Below, in pieces: positions 25,512-33,869 of a stretch of 33,869 nt of DNA. Position 1 is the stretch's first letter; each line of letters opens with the position of its first letter. The notes beneath the pieces were generated by a model. The model saw only the letters and a list, made by a program, of their open reading frames with translations. It was not told the origin of the DNA and did no database searches. The stretch covers positions 1 through 33,869 of the forward strand of contig DATLGH010000091.1 of NCBI GenBank assembly GCA_035540635.1, given 5' to 3'. A program made the position numbers and the translations under genes. Origin of the DNA: Egibacteraceae bacterium. Its GTDB lineage: Bacteria > Actinomycetota > Nitriliruptoria > Euzebyales > Egibacteraceae.

Positions 25512-27164
25512 TCAAAAGACCGCGACGCGCTCGCCCATCCCGACCCGCGGGAAGACGAAGTCGGCGTCCCCGTCGTACAGGCGCAGGCAGCCGTTGCTCG
25601 CGGGGTACAGCGGGATGGACGGGTAGCCGTGGATGGCGTATCCGCGGAAGAAGAACATCGACCGGTACATGTGGTTCGCCTGGCGGGTGTTGCGCTTCTC
25701 GTACACCGAAAAGGTGCCGAGCACCGTCGGCGTCGATGGCTTGCCGCTCGAGGTGTGGAAGGCGTGCGCGACCCGCCCGTCGCGCACGAGCAGCACGAGC
25801 TGGCGGGCGAGGTCGATCTCGATGTGGTTCGGTCCGAGGTCCGGGCGGCGCACGGGCAGCTCGGGGCGCCCGAGCATCGCGCCCCACTCCCGCTCGGCGA
25901 ACTGCCCGTTCACCGGCAGGCCGGCGACCTTCTGGAAGGCGTACACCGCCCAGACACTCTGGCCGTCGATGTGCCCGTCGATCGGGCCGGTGTTGTACCC
26001 CTGACGGGCCAGCTCCTCCTCGATGCAGCGCCACGGGCGTGCGGCTCCCTCGTGTAGCTGGCACATGGCCACGGGGCCGATCGCGGCAGCGCCGCCGATC
26101 GGCGTGACGTGCGCCGGACCGTGGGCCGCCAGCCACTGCATGAGGGGCCCGGCGAGCTGCGCCCGACCGGTCGCGAGGAGCGGCGCACGTCGCGCCGCGC
26201 CGGCGTAGACACCCCCGGTGAGACCGTCGGGGAAGTTCGTCGCACCGACGACGACCGGCGGGCCGGTGAGCCCCAGCGCCCGCCCGCGAGTCGCCACGGC
26301 CGCGGCGGTCGCCGTGCGCTCGGGCCCGGCGAGCCGCTCGAGCGCGGGCAGGCCGGCGACGGCGGGGTCGGGCAGCGCGCCGGCCCCGCCTACCACCCAC
26401 GTCCTGCGTGCCCCGAGCGCGGTGACCTGCTCGGCCAGCCGGGCGTGGCCGTTGTCCTTGGGTGACAGCAGGATCGGGTAGCGGAACGCCGCGGCGAGCG
26501 GGGTGGCCGCCAGGGCGTCGGCGAAGCCCTGCCCGCTCGCGACGAGCACCGTGGAGGTGTCCGCGCCGAGCTCGGCCGCGCGCTGGGCGATCGCGAAGGC
26601 GGTGTCGTAGCGGCCCTCGCCGCGGATGCGTTCGGTGGGAAGCCCGAGGCCTGCCACCGTCGCCTCCACCGCGTCGGCCACCCGCCCGACGACGTACACC
26701 GTGCGGGGCTGCAGCCGGCGCAGCTCGTCGGCCGTGGCCGGGTGCAGCGACGTCGTCGGCGTCAGGAGCAGCGGCCCTCCCGTGGTCCCGGCGAGGGTCG
26801 CGGCGGCGAGCGCGTCGGGGTAGTCCTCTCCGGTGGCGAGCACCGCCGCCGGTGCCGTCCCCGGCCACCCGGTACGGCTGACCGTGACCGCGGTCGCGTA
26901 ACGGTCCCTGCCGGCCAGGGGCTCGACGGCAGGCCGGCGCCATCCGCCCGACGATGCGGAGAGGGTCGCGGTGGGCGGCGCCGCGAACGAGTGGACGCCC
27001 TCAGGCTCGGACGGGTCGTCGAGGGGGTGCGCCGCGCCGGGGGCGGGCGCATCGACTTCGTCAGCAGGGGGCTCGCCGGCGCCGGCGGCGGGTGCACCGA
27101 GCAGGCTCGCCGCGAGGGCGGTGACCGCCAGTGCCGCAATCCGGCTGCGTCGGCTCCGGACCAT
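25512..27164 (-). CDS. Cell-wall-binding repeat (CWB2) L,D-transpeptidase
   Basis: A secreted protein of 550 residues. It has an Arg-rich signal peptide (about 1-29) and a Pro/Ala linker. Three CWB2 repeats span about 82-355 ([12 protein letters not shown] ... [27 protein letters not shown] ... [12 protein letters not shown], and a third degenerate copy). A peptidoglycan-binding-like segment (about 385-425, [26 protein letters not shown]) precedes a C-terminal YkuD catalytic domain. Catalytic His512, Cys526 and Arg528 lie in [19 protein letters not shown]. It should make 3-3 cross-links in, or attach proteins to, peptidoglycan while held on the wall by the repeats. The ATG follows GGGAGGGAG at about 6 nt. 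Confidence 0.93.
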   Translation of the reverse strand: MVRSRRSRIAALAVTALAASLLGAPAAGAGEPPADEVDAPAPGAAHPLDDPSEPEGVHSFAAPPTATLSASSGGWRRPAVEPLAGRDRYATAVTVSRTGWPGTAPAAVLATGEDYPDALAAATLAGTTGGPLLLTPTTSLHPATADELRRLQPRTVYVVGRVADAVEATVAGLGLPTERIRGEGRYDTAFAIAQRAAELGADTSTVLVASGQGFADALAATPLAAAFRYPILLSPKDNGHARLAEQVTALGARRTWVVGGAGALPDPAVAGLPALERLAGPERTATAAAVATRGRALGLTGPPVVVGATNFPDGLTGGVYAGAARRAPLLATGRAQLAGPLMQWLAAHGPAHVTPIGGAAAIGPVAMCQLHEGAARPWRCIEEELARQGYNTGPIDGHIDGQSVWAVYAFQKVAGLPVNGQFAEREWGAMLGRPELPVRRPDLGPNHIEIDLARQLVLLVRDGRVAHAFHTSSGKPSTPTVLGTFSVYEKRNTRQANHMYRSMFFFRGYAIHGYPSIPLYPASNGCLRLYDGDADFVFPRVGMGERVAVF

Positions 27165-27217
27165 GGTGCGCTCCCTCCCGCCTCGACCGCGCGTCCCTCC
27201 GCTGCGGCTCGGTGCGA

Positions 27218-27223
27218 ACTGTA
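27218..27223 (-). promoter_or_regulatory. Possible -10 box of the L,D-transpeptidase gene
   Basis: TACAGT on the minus strand lies 53 nt before the ATG. The region 17-19 nt further upstream (TGTAAC) is only a weak -35 candidate. Confidence 0.35.
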
Positions 27224-27279
27224 CCCCAGGACCTCGAGTGGTTACAGAGGGTGACTGACCGATTCGCGGCCCGGACCCG

Positions 27280-28254
27280 CTACTCCCGACGCCGCTTCAG
27301 CTCCTCGATGAGGGGCGGGATGACCTTGTGGAGGTCGCCGACCACGCCGAAGTCGGCGATGGTGAAGATCGGCGCCTCGGGGTCCTTGTTGATCGCCACG
27401 ATGGTCTGGGCGGTCTGCATGCCCGCACGGTGCTGGATCGCCCCGGAGATCCCCGCGCCGATGTAGAGCTGTGGCGCGACGGTCTTGCCGGTCTGGCCGA
27501 TCTGGTGCTGATGGGGGTACCAGCCCGCGTCGGTGGCGGCCCGGGACGCGCCGACCGCGCCGCCGAGCACGTCCGCGAGCTGCTCGATCAGCGTGAACGC
27601 CTCGGCGTCGCCGAGGCCGCGGCCGCCCGCGACGATGACGCTCGCCTCGGTCATCTCCGGGCGCCCGCCGCTTGACTGCTCGACACGCTCGACGATTCTC
27701 GCCCGCCTGGCCCGATCGTCGAGCGCGACGTCGAGGTGCACGACCTCGGGCGCGGGCCCACCCGGCGCCTCGGCGGTGAAGGCGTTGGGGGACACGCCGT
27801 AGAACGCCGGGCGTCCGGCCCGCACCCGGCAGCGGGAGATCATCGCGCCGCCGAAGATGCGCTTCGTACCCACCAGCCCGTCACCGTCCGCCTCGAGGTC
27901 GACGACGTCGGTGACCACGCCCCCACCGGTGCGGACCGCGGCGCGCCCGGCGACATCGGTCAGGAACGGGTCGGCGGGGTAGAGCACGCTCGTGGCGCCG
28001 GACGCCTCGACGGCGGCGACGAGGCCCGCGACCGACGGCTCCGTCGCGTACTCCTGGACCTCGCGGGCCTCCCAGACGAACGCCCTCGCCACCCCGTAGT
28101 CGCCGAGCTTGCCCGCCCCGGCGCTCGCGTGCTCGCCCAACAGCAGCGCGAAGACCTCGCCGTCACCCCGGGTGCGGGCGGCGGTGACGACCTGGTGGGA
28201 AACCTTCTTCGGGTTTCCCTGATCGTGGTCGACGAGGACGAGGATGGGCGGCAT
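27280..28254 (-). CDS. etfA: Electron transfer flavoprotein, alpha subunit
   Basis: The protein has 324 residues. With EtfB it forms the FAD/AMP heterodimer that takes electrons from acyl-CoA and related dehydrogenases to the membrane quinone pool. The C-terminal FAD domain is clear: [50 protein letters not shown] and [31 protein letters not shown]. The ATG at 28252-28254 follows GGAGGT at 8 nt; the longer open frame upstream is a shadow of etfB. It lies 37 nt after etfB. Confidence 0.96.
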   Translation of the reverse strand: MPPILVLVDHDQGNPKKVSHQVVTAARTRGDGEVFALLLGEHASAGAGKLGDYGVARAFVWEAREVQEYATEPSVAGLVAAVEASGATSVLYPADPFLTDVAGRAAVRTGGGVVTDVVDLEADGDGLVGTKRIFGGAMISRCRVRAGRPAFYGVSPNAFTAEAPGGPAPEVVHLDVALDDRARRARIVERVEQSSGGRPEMTEASVIVAGGRGLGDAEAFTLIEQLADVLGGAVGASRAATDAGWYPHQHQIGQTGKTVAPQLYIGAGISGAIQHRAGMQTAQTIVAINKDPEAPIFTIADFGVVGDLHKVIPPLIEELKRRRE

Positions 28255-28291
28255 CTGCGATGACCTCCGTACGGGAGCCCGGGTTTCGCGG

Positions 28292-29080
28292 TCAGATGAG
28301 CTTCTGTGCGGCCAGGAACTCCGCGAGGGCGTTCGCGCCGACGGTGCCGGAGCCGTCGTCGGCGACCTTCTCGCCGGCCTGCTTCGGCGGGCGCGGGGTG
28401 ATATCGAGCACCTGGGTGGAGGAGTGGGCAAGGCCGACCTGCCCCGCGTCAACCCTGACCGCGTCGAGGTCCTTCACCGCCAGCGGCTTCTTCTTCGCGG
28501 CCATGATCCCCTTGAAGGACGGGTAGCGGGGCTCGTTGATCGCCTCGACCACGGACACGACCGCAGGCAGCGGCGCCGTGACGGTCTGGTGACCCGTCGG
28601 CGTCTCCCGATCGACCGTCGCCTGCCCGTCGGCGACCTCCAACCGCCGCGCGTACGTGAGAGCAGGCAGCCCGAGGAACTCCGCGAGCATTGCGGGCACG
28701 AGCATCGTCCGCGCGTCCGATGACTGGTTGCCCATGATGATGAGGTCGTAGGACTCGTCGGCGAGCGCTGCGGCGATGATCCGGGCGATGGCCATGGCGT
28801 CGGAGCCGGCGATGCGCGCGTCGGTGACCTGGATGGCGCCGTCGAGACCGTACGACAGCGCCTTGCGGATGGTCGTCTGTGCGGTGTCCGGGCCGACGCA
28901 GAGCGCGATGACCTCCGCGCCCTGGCGCTCCTTGAGCCGCATCGCCTCTTCGATCGACCACTCGTCGTTCGCGTTCAGCACAGGGTCGGAGGCGTCCCGG
29001 TCGAGCGTGTTGTCGCTCGGGTCGATCTTCTTGTCCGCGGCGGTGTCGGGCACGCGCTTGACCGGGCAGATGATCCGCAT
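28292..29080 (-). CDS. etfB: Electron transfer flavoprotein, beta subunit
   Basis: The protein has 262 residues and is the AMP-binding partner of EtfA. Signatures are MRIICPVKRVPDT at the N-terminus, NANDEWSIEEAMRLKE, the AMP-site region GNQSSDARTMLVP and the recognition loop EPRYPSFKGIMAAKKKP that docks dehydrogenases. The ATG at 29080 is chosen because GGAGGG lies 5 nt upstream; a GTG at 29086 would leave no spacing. It is the first gene of etfB-etfA, with a perfect palindrome 32 nt upstream. Confidence 0.96.
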   Translation of the reverse strand: MRIICPVKRVPDTAADKKIDPSDNTLDRDASDPVLNANDEWSIEEAMRLKERQGAEVIALCVGPDTAQTTIRKALSYGLDGAIQVTDARIAGSDAMAIARIIAAALADESYDLIIMGNQSSDARTMLVPAMLAEFLGLPALTYARRLEVADGQATVDRETPTGHQTVTAPLPAVVSVVEAINEPRYPSFKGIMAAKKKPLAVKDLDAVRVDAGQVGLAHSSTQVLDITPRPPKQAGEKVADDGSGTVGANALAEFLAAQKLI

Positions 29081-29112
29081 CGTCACCCTCCAAGGTGGGT
29101 CGTCGCGCCCAG

Positions 29113-29128
29113 GTTACCGCGCGGTAAC
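29113..29128. promoter_or_regulatory. Perfect 16-bp palindrome upstream of etfB
   Basis: GTTACCGCGCGGTAAC is fully self-complementary and lies 32 nt before the etfB ATG, directly after a TATGTT element that could be the minus-strand -10 box. Palindromes of this size are typical of TetR-family repressors, which often control acyl-CoA and ETF genes. The regulator is not identified. The site is also in the region upstream of the divergent hydrolase gene. Confidence 0.6.
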
Positions 29129-29313
29129 ATAGGCGCAAGCGCGTGTGCGGGCTGCGATGGGTGCGGTGCGCTGCCTGCCGGACCCCGGCCCTACGCTGCC
29201 GGCCGATGGCCCGCGACGCGGTTTGCCGCCACCGGCAGGAGCGGCGGGCCCTGAGGTCGAATAATCTCTTCGCCGGACCGATCCGCGCCGCGGGCGCCGA
29301 TGAGGAGCAGGTG

Positions 29314-31647
29314 ATGCGGGACCCGTCACGCCGAACCGAGATAGGCGTCGCCGTCGCGATCGTGGTCGTGCTGGGTCTCGCGCTGCCCGTCGCAGCGACC
29401 TCGGCCCCAGCCCCCGTCGCGCCCGAGGCGCCACCGGCCGCGGTGGCGGACGCCCCGTCGGCGGCTGCGGAGGACCCCGGCGCGGGCGCGGCAGCGCCGG
29501 CCGACATGCCCGCCGGCGCGGCGCAGAGCGGCGCGCCGGCGCCGGCGAAGTCGTCGGCTGTCCGCACGGCCGCGGCGGATCCCCTCGAGCCGACGGACTA
29601 CACCGCCGTGGCCGGGCTGTCCGGGCCGGACTACCCGGAGACGGTCCGCGACGTGCACCGCGTGACCATGCACGACGGCGTCGAGTTGTATGTCGAGATC
29701 GTGCGACCCGACCCTGCCACCCACGGCGAGGGTCCGTGGCCGGTGATCCTCGAGGCCAGCCCGTATCACGGCACGCTCGCCGACCGCAAGGGCACGCGCG
29801 TCTTCCCCGACCCCAAGGACGCCGAGGGCAACCCCATCGGGCTGACGGGATACTTCGCCCCCCGCGGGTACGCCGTCGCCATGGTCGACCTGCGCGGCAC
29901 CGGCCGGTCGGCGGGCTGCCTCGACTACCTCGGCCCCAACGACGCGAAGGACCTCAAGACGATCGTCGAGTGGGCCGCCGACCAGGCCTGGTCCACGGGC
30001 GAGGTCGCCATGACCGGCCACTCCTACGTCGGGTCCACCCCGGTGGTGGCCGCGGCGCAGAACCCCCGCGGCCTCGTGACGATCGTGCCGTCGGCCAGCC
30101 TCGCGTCGATGTACGACCACCAGTTCCACCACGGCGTGCCCTGGTTCCTCCAGCTCGTCGGACCGATCGCCGCCTACGCTGAGCTGTCGACCATCCGCCA
30201 CCTCCCGCCGGGCATCGAGACGCCGCTCGGCCCGTCCGGCGACGACTTCGGCAACAACCTCCCGCACACCGGGTGCGGTTGGCTAAGCTCGTCGCTCACC
30301 GCCGGCCACGGCCAGGTGACGGGCCAGTACCAGGAGTGGCACGCCGTCCGTGACTACCGCGCCGCCGCCACGGCCACGCAAATGCCGATCTTCATGGTCC
30401 ACGGCGTGAACGACAACGCCGCGCGCATCCCGTCCGCCGAATGGTTCTTCGGCGAGCGCTTCGACCGGCCCGGGGACAAGGTGTGGCTGGGCCAGTGGGA
30501 CCACGGCTCCCCGGGGCTGTCCACTTGCGAGGTGCCCCACCCGACCTGCCGGTTCGACCAGTGGCAGTACGCGCTGCACGCCTGGTTCGACAAGCACCTC
30601 CAGCACCGCGCCGTCGACACCGGGCCGGCCGTGGAGGTCTTCCTGAACGGCGACAAGGTCGTGACGAGCGACCGCTGGAGCCGCCCGCGCGCGACGATCA
30701 CGCTGAACCCCGATGCACGCGACGGCAGCCTCGGCGAGAAGCCCGACGGTGCAGGGTCGGCGTCGTTCACGTCGGTGCCGACCGGCCCGACGTCGTCGGA
30801 AGGCGGTGTCGAGTTCCTCTCCGCGCCGATGAGCGACGACGTGGTCGTCGTCGGCCTCCCCCACCTGCGGCTCAGCGCGTCGGTGCTGACCTCGCAGCTC
30901 GTCAACCTCATCGCGGGGGTCTTCCGGGTCGATGCGCAGGGCGAGCGTCACCCCCTCGGCTACTGCGCCATCCAGCCGCACCTGCGCAACGACGTCCGGG
31001 AGCCGGAGCTCATCGTCCCGGGCGAGAAGATGGCGCTCGACCCGCCCTGCTTCACGATGGCGCACCACATTCCCGCGGGGGAGCGCATGCTCCTGCGGGT
31101 CGGCACGTCGAGCCCGCACCACGTGTCGACGCACACGCTCGAGGCGCAGGTCACCGTGTACACCGGCCCCGGCGAGACCGCCCTGACCCTGCCGGTCGTG
31201 CCCGACGCACGGCTCTACGACGACGTGGCGCTGCGCGCGGAGGACCCCCTGGCCGACATCCCCGCCGGCCCGGCGCAGCCGCGCATCCGTGGGCAGGTCG
31301 TCCCACCGGCACCGGGCGCGGGCACCCGCAGCGAGGCCACGAGCGGCTTCCTCGAGTTCGACGTGACCGAACCGACCAACGCCGCCCTCGAGGCCCTGGC
31401 GACCTGGTCGGCGCCCGGCGACTACGACCTCTACCTGCAGCGCAGGAACGCGGACGGCTCCTGGTCGGAGGATCTCGCCGCCGGCGAGTCCCCGAACCTC
31501 GACAGCGAGACGCTCGCCCGCACGGGCCTCGAGCCGGGGCGCTACCGCCTCGAGGTCCACAGCTGGGCAGCCCCGCCGGGACAGCCCGTCGACGTCGTCG
31601 TGACGTTCCTCAACCGCGACGGCGCGCCCGGGCCCGACCGCGGCTGA
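29314..31647 (+). CDS. Secreted CocE/NonD (S15) family hydrolase
   Basis: The protein has 777 residues. An N-terminal signal or anchor helix (about 11-30) is followed by an Ala/Pro-rich linker to about residue 90. An alpha/beta-hydrolase domain has Ser237 in GHSYVG, Asp367 in HGVNDNAA and His397 in QWDHGSP as the triad. A jelly-roll C-terminal domain of the X-Pro peptidase family follows, then a beta-rich tail (about 675-770) like a bacterial pre-peptidase domain. Relatives are X-prolyl dipeptidyl peptidases, cocaine esterase and acylases; the substrate is unknown. The ATG has GAGGAG 6 nt upstream. The reading frame extends upstream to 29143 without support. Confidence 0.9.
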   Translation: MRDPSRRTEIGVAVAIVVVLGLALPVAATSAPAPVAPEAPPAAVADAPSAAAEDPGAGAAAPADMPAGAAQSGAPAPAKSSAVRTAAADPLEPTDYTAVAGLSGPDYPETVRDVHRVTMHDGVELYVEIVRPDPATHGEGPWPVILEASPYHGTLADRKGTRVFPDPKDAEGNPIGLTGYFAPRGYAVAMVDLRGTGRSAGCLDYLGPNDAKDLKTIVEWAADQAWSTGEVAMTGHSYVGSTPVVAAAQNPRGLVTIVPSASLASMYDHQFHHGVPWFLQLVGPIAAYAELSTIRHLPPGIETPLGPSGDDFGNNLPHTGCGWLSSSLTAGHGQVTGQYQEWHAVRDYRAAATATQMPIFMVHGVNDNAARIPSAEWFFGERFDRPGDKVWLGQWDHGSPGLSTCEVPHPTCRFDQWQYALHAWFDKHLQHRAVDTGPAVEVFLNGDKVVTSDRWSRPRATITLNPDARDGSLGEKPDGAGSASFTSVPTGPTSSEGGVEFLSAPMSDDVVVVGLPHLRLSASVLTSQLVNLIAGVFRVDAQGERHPLGYCAIQPHLRNDVREPELIVPGEKMALDPPCFTMAHHIPAGERMLLRVGTSSPHHVSTHTLEAQVTVYTGPGETALTLPVVPDARLYDDVALRAEDPLADIPAGPAQPRIRGQVVPPAPGAGTRSEATSGFLEFDVTEPTNAALEALATWSAPGDYDLYLQRRNADGSWSEDLAAGESPNLDSETLARTGLEPGRYRLEVHSWAAPPGQPVDVVVTFLNRDGAPGPDRG

Positions 31648-31693
31648 GCGTGGCTCCTGTCCTGCCGGGCGAGCCGAGCACCCGGCGCCGCCC

Positions 31694-31699
31694 TAGACT
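31694..31699 (+). promoter_or_regulatory. -10 element for a leaderless penicillin-binding protein transcript
   Basis: TAGACT ends 6 nt before the GTG start of the penicillin-binding protein gene. No ribosome site is present between them. This spacing places the transcription start at the G of GTG, the usual arrangement of leaderless actinobacterial mRNAs. A -35 box is not evident. Confidence 0.5.
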
Positions 31700-31705
31700 G
31701 CTCTC

Positions 31706-33869
31706 GTGTCCTGGACGCGGTTCTCCTTGCGGGCGGCGGCTGCAGCGATCGTTCTCGTCGTCCTCAGCTTCGCAATGGTGCTCACCTTCGCGATGGTCGC
31801 CCTCGCCATCGACTGGGACATCCCCGAGGCGCAGGGCGAGCTCCTCGGGCCGTCGTCGGTGTTCGACCGCAACCTCGTGCCGATCACCCGCTTCGCCGCC
31901 GAGATCGAGGCGCGTCCCGTGCCGCTCGAGGAGGTCGCGGAGAGCATCCAGCTCGCCGTCATAGCCGCGGAGGACCACCGCTTCTACGAGCACGAGGGCG
32001 TCGACGCCTTGTCCGTCATCCGCGCGGTCGTCCGCAACCTCCAGACCGGGGCGATCGCGGAGGGCGGCTCCACCCTGACGCAGCAGTACGTGAAGAACGT
32101 CTACGTCGGCGACGCGGTCACGTGGTCACGCAAGATCCGCGAGGCGGTGGTGGCCCTCCAGCTCGAGAAGGAGCTCGAGAAGGAGGAGATCCTCGAGCGC
32201 TACCTCAACCGGGCCTACTTCGGCGCCGGCGCGTACGGTGTGGAGGCCGCGGCGCAGACGTACTTCGAGAAGCCCGCCTCGGACCTCACCATCGCCGAGG
32301 CGGCCACGCTGGCGCAGACGCTCGCCGCCCCCACCCGCTACTCGCCGCGCAACGACCCGGGCAGGGCGTTGCAGCGACGCAACCGCGTCATCGACCTGAT
32401 GCGCGATTACGGCTTCGTCACCCGCCAAGAGGCCGGCGAGGCGAGGATCGCATCGCTCGGGATCATCGAGCCGCGCATCCCCGAACCGCCGGCGCCGTTC
32501 TTCGTCGAGCAGGTGCGCCAGCACATGCTCGCCGCCTACGGGCCGGACCTCGTCTACCGGGGCGGGCTGCACATCATCACGACCATCGACCTCGAGCAGC
32601 AGGCCAAGCTCGACCAGCAGATCCGGGAGCGGCTGCCGGCGGACCCCGGCCTCGACATGGGGGCAGTCGCGGTCGATCCCCGCAACGGCGACATCATCGC
32701 CGCCTACTCAGGGCGCGACTTCAAGGCCAGCCAGGTCGACCTCGCGATGGGCAGCGACTTCGGCCAGCAGACCGGCTCGGCGTTCAAACCCGTACCGCTC
32801 GCCGCCGTCCTCGAGCGCGGCAAGGAGCTCAGCTCCGTCTACCGGGCACCCGGCTCGATCACCATCGGCGGCACGACCGTGCGCGGCAGCGGCTGCGGCG
32901 GGGGCTGCTCGCTCCTGCGGGCGATCGCCGCGTCGAGCAACACGGTGTTCTTCCAGGTCGGCAACGAGGTCGGTGTGGAGGCCATGGTCGAAATGGCGCA
33001 TCGCCTCGGCATGCGCAGCCCCGACCTCGTCCGGGAGGGTCCCAACGCCCACGGCATCGGCATGGCCCTCGGGACCGCCGACGTGACGCCGCTCGACATG
33101 GCCTCGGCCTTCGGCACCTTCGCGAACATGGGCGTGGCCTGTCCCGCCCGCACCGTCCTGGAGGTCCGCAACCCGGCCGGCACGCCGCTCGCGCCGCCCG
33201 ACCCCCGCCAACCCACCGAGGAGCAGCTCGCGGCATGGACGCAGCGGATGGCGGAGTTCGGCTACGAGCTCGGTCCGGAGGACCTCGGGCGCTGCTACCG
33301 CGCGATCGCGCCCTCGGTGGCGGGCAAGGTGAACGAGGGCCTGCAGGCGGTCGTCGCGAGCGGCACGGGTCGCTCCGCCAACATCGGGCGGCCGCAGGCC
33401 GGCAAGACCGGCACGAGCCAGGAGTCCAAGCAGCTCTGGTACAGCGGCTACACCCCCGAGCTGTCGCTGGCGATCTACGTCGGCGACCCGCGCACGCCCC
33501 GCACGATCAGGGGCCTCCCCGGCTGCAGAGGCCAGTGCTTCGGTGGCGGCGTCGTCGCGCCGATCTGGGCGGCGGCGGCCTCCGCGCTGCTCGAGGGCGT
33601 CGAGCCGACCGAGTTCCCCGAGACCCCGCCCGACGAGCGCAAGGTACGCAGCGAGTCGGGGCGCCGGCTCGGCCCGCCCATGGCGAGCCCGGCGCCGTCG
33701 CCCGAACCGACGCCCGAGCCGCTGCCGACGTTCAGCCCGGCGCCGCCGCCGACGGTGCGGCCGATCCCGTGGCCGACGGCGACACCGTCGCCGTTGTCCT
33801 CGCCCGAGCCCCCACCCGCCCCTGGCGACCCCGGCGACCCGGGGGGCGGCGGGGTCGCCAGGGGCGGGT
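31706..33869 (+). CDS. Class A penicillin-binding protein, 3' end beyond window
   Basis: At least 721 residues are visible with no stop before the window edge. An N-terminal membrane helix (about 9-35) is followed by a family 51 glycosyltransferase with catalytic Glu89 in AAEDHRFYEHEG, EGGSTLTQQYVKN (119-131) and YLNRAYFGAGAYGVEAAA. A transpeptidase domain has Ser358-Lys361 (SAFK), Ser410/Asn412 (SSN) and KTGT at 567-570. It polymerises and cross-links peptidoglycan outside the membrane. From about residue 655 the tail is Pro-, Ser- and Glu-rich and probably unstructured. The GTG start lacks a ribosome site but follows a well-placed -10 box. Confidence 0.94.
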   Translation, partial: MSWTRFSLRAAAAAIVLVVLSFAMVLTFAMVALAIDWDIPEAQGELLGPSSVFDRNLVPITRFAAEIEARPVPLEEVAESIQLAVIAAEDHRFYEHEGVDALSVIRAVVRNLQTGAIAEGGSTLTQQYVKNVYVGDAVTWSRKIREAVVALQLEKELEKEEILERYLNRAYFGAGAYGVEAAAQTYFEKPASDLTIAEAATLAQTLAAPTRYSPRNDPGRALQRRNRVIDLMRDYGFVTRQEAGEARIASLGIIEPRIPEPPAPFFVEQVRQHMLAAYGPDLVYRGGLHIITTIDLEQQAKLDQQIRERLPADPGLDMGAVAVDPRNGDIIAAYSGRDFKASQVDLAMGSDFGQQTGSAFKPVPLAAVLERGKELSSVYRAPGSITIGGTTVRGSGCGGGCSLLRAIAASSNTVFFQVGNEVGVEAMVEMAHRLGMRSPDLVREGPNAHGIGMALGTADVTPLDMASAFGTFANMGVACPARTVLEVRNPAGTPLAPPDPRQPTEEQLAAWTQRMAEFGYELGPEDLGRCYRAIAPSVAGKVNEGLQAVVASGTGRSANIGRPQAGKTGTSQESKQLWYSGYTPELSLAIYVGDPRTPRTIRGLPGCRGQCFGGGVVAPIWAAAASALLEGVEPTEFPETPPDERKVRSESGRRLGPPMASPAPSPEPTPEPLPTFSPAPPPTVRPIPWPTATPSPLSSPEPPPAPGDPGDPGGGGVARGG

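Overview
The window is very GC-rich, gene-dense chromosomal DNA from a high-GC actinobacterium. The evidence is strong third-position G/C bias, many GTG starts and tight GTGA gene overlaps. Actinobacterial families are also present: DUF3039, a 7Fe ferredoxin FdxA, GatCAB, and cell-wall-binding repeats fused to an L,D-transpeptidase. The mix (CWB2 repeats, SLH domain, type 2 IPP isomerase beside dxs and carotenoid genes) fits a deep-branching lineage such as Nitriliruptoria. That placement is inference, not something the sequence proves.

Layout, left to right. (1) ilvB on the minus strand, preceded by a leader-peptide and terminator attenuator. (2) A minus-strand two-component operon: NarL-type response regulator, multi-pass histidine kinase and, upstream of both, an unlisted 29-residue hydrophobic peptide gene with its own ribosome binding site and a candidate promoter. 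(3) An isoprenoid/carotenoid block: fni, the divergent dxs, and crtE-crtI-crtB converging on dxs. (4) gatC-gatA-gatB directly upstream of crtE, preceded by a hemerythrin-like protein, a DUF3039 protein and a secreted SLH-DUF192 fusion. (5) Plus-strand GNAT and isocitrate lyase/PEP mutase-family genes. (6) A compact minus-strand unit ndh-mnmA-fdxA-ligA headed by a promoter whose spacer is a near-perfect Rex operator, with the cysteine desulfurase gene just upstream. (7) A small secreted histidine-rich protein converging on a CWB2/L,D-transpeptidase. (8) etfB-etfA with a perfect 16-bp palindrome upstream. (9) On the plus strand, a secreted CocE/S15 hydrolase and a class A penicillin-binding protein that runs off the window.

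How the genes fit together. dxs, fni, crtE, crtI and crtB cover DXP synthesis, IPP/DMAPP balance, GGPP, phytoene and its desaturation. The desulfurase can supply sulfur to MnmA for tRNA thiolation. Ndh, the ferredoxin and the electron-transfer flavoprotein are redox carriers. The L,D-transpeptidase, class A PBP and SLH protein act at the cell envelope.

The most interesting candidate for a new system is the peptide/histidine kinase/LuxR-type regulator triad at 2315-4857. Its organisation resembles peptide pheromone circuits, but no processing or export gene is visible. Next are the Rex-headed operon that contains NAD+-dependent DNA ligase, and the duplicated leader ORFs of the ilvB attenuator. 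I saw no tRNA, rRNA, CRISPR array, insertion sequence or phage gene. Small-element calls (promoters, dyads, hairpins) come from reading the sequence by eye.
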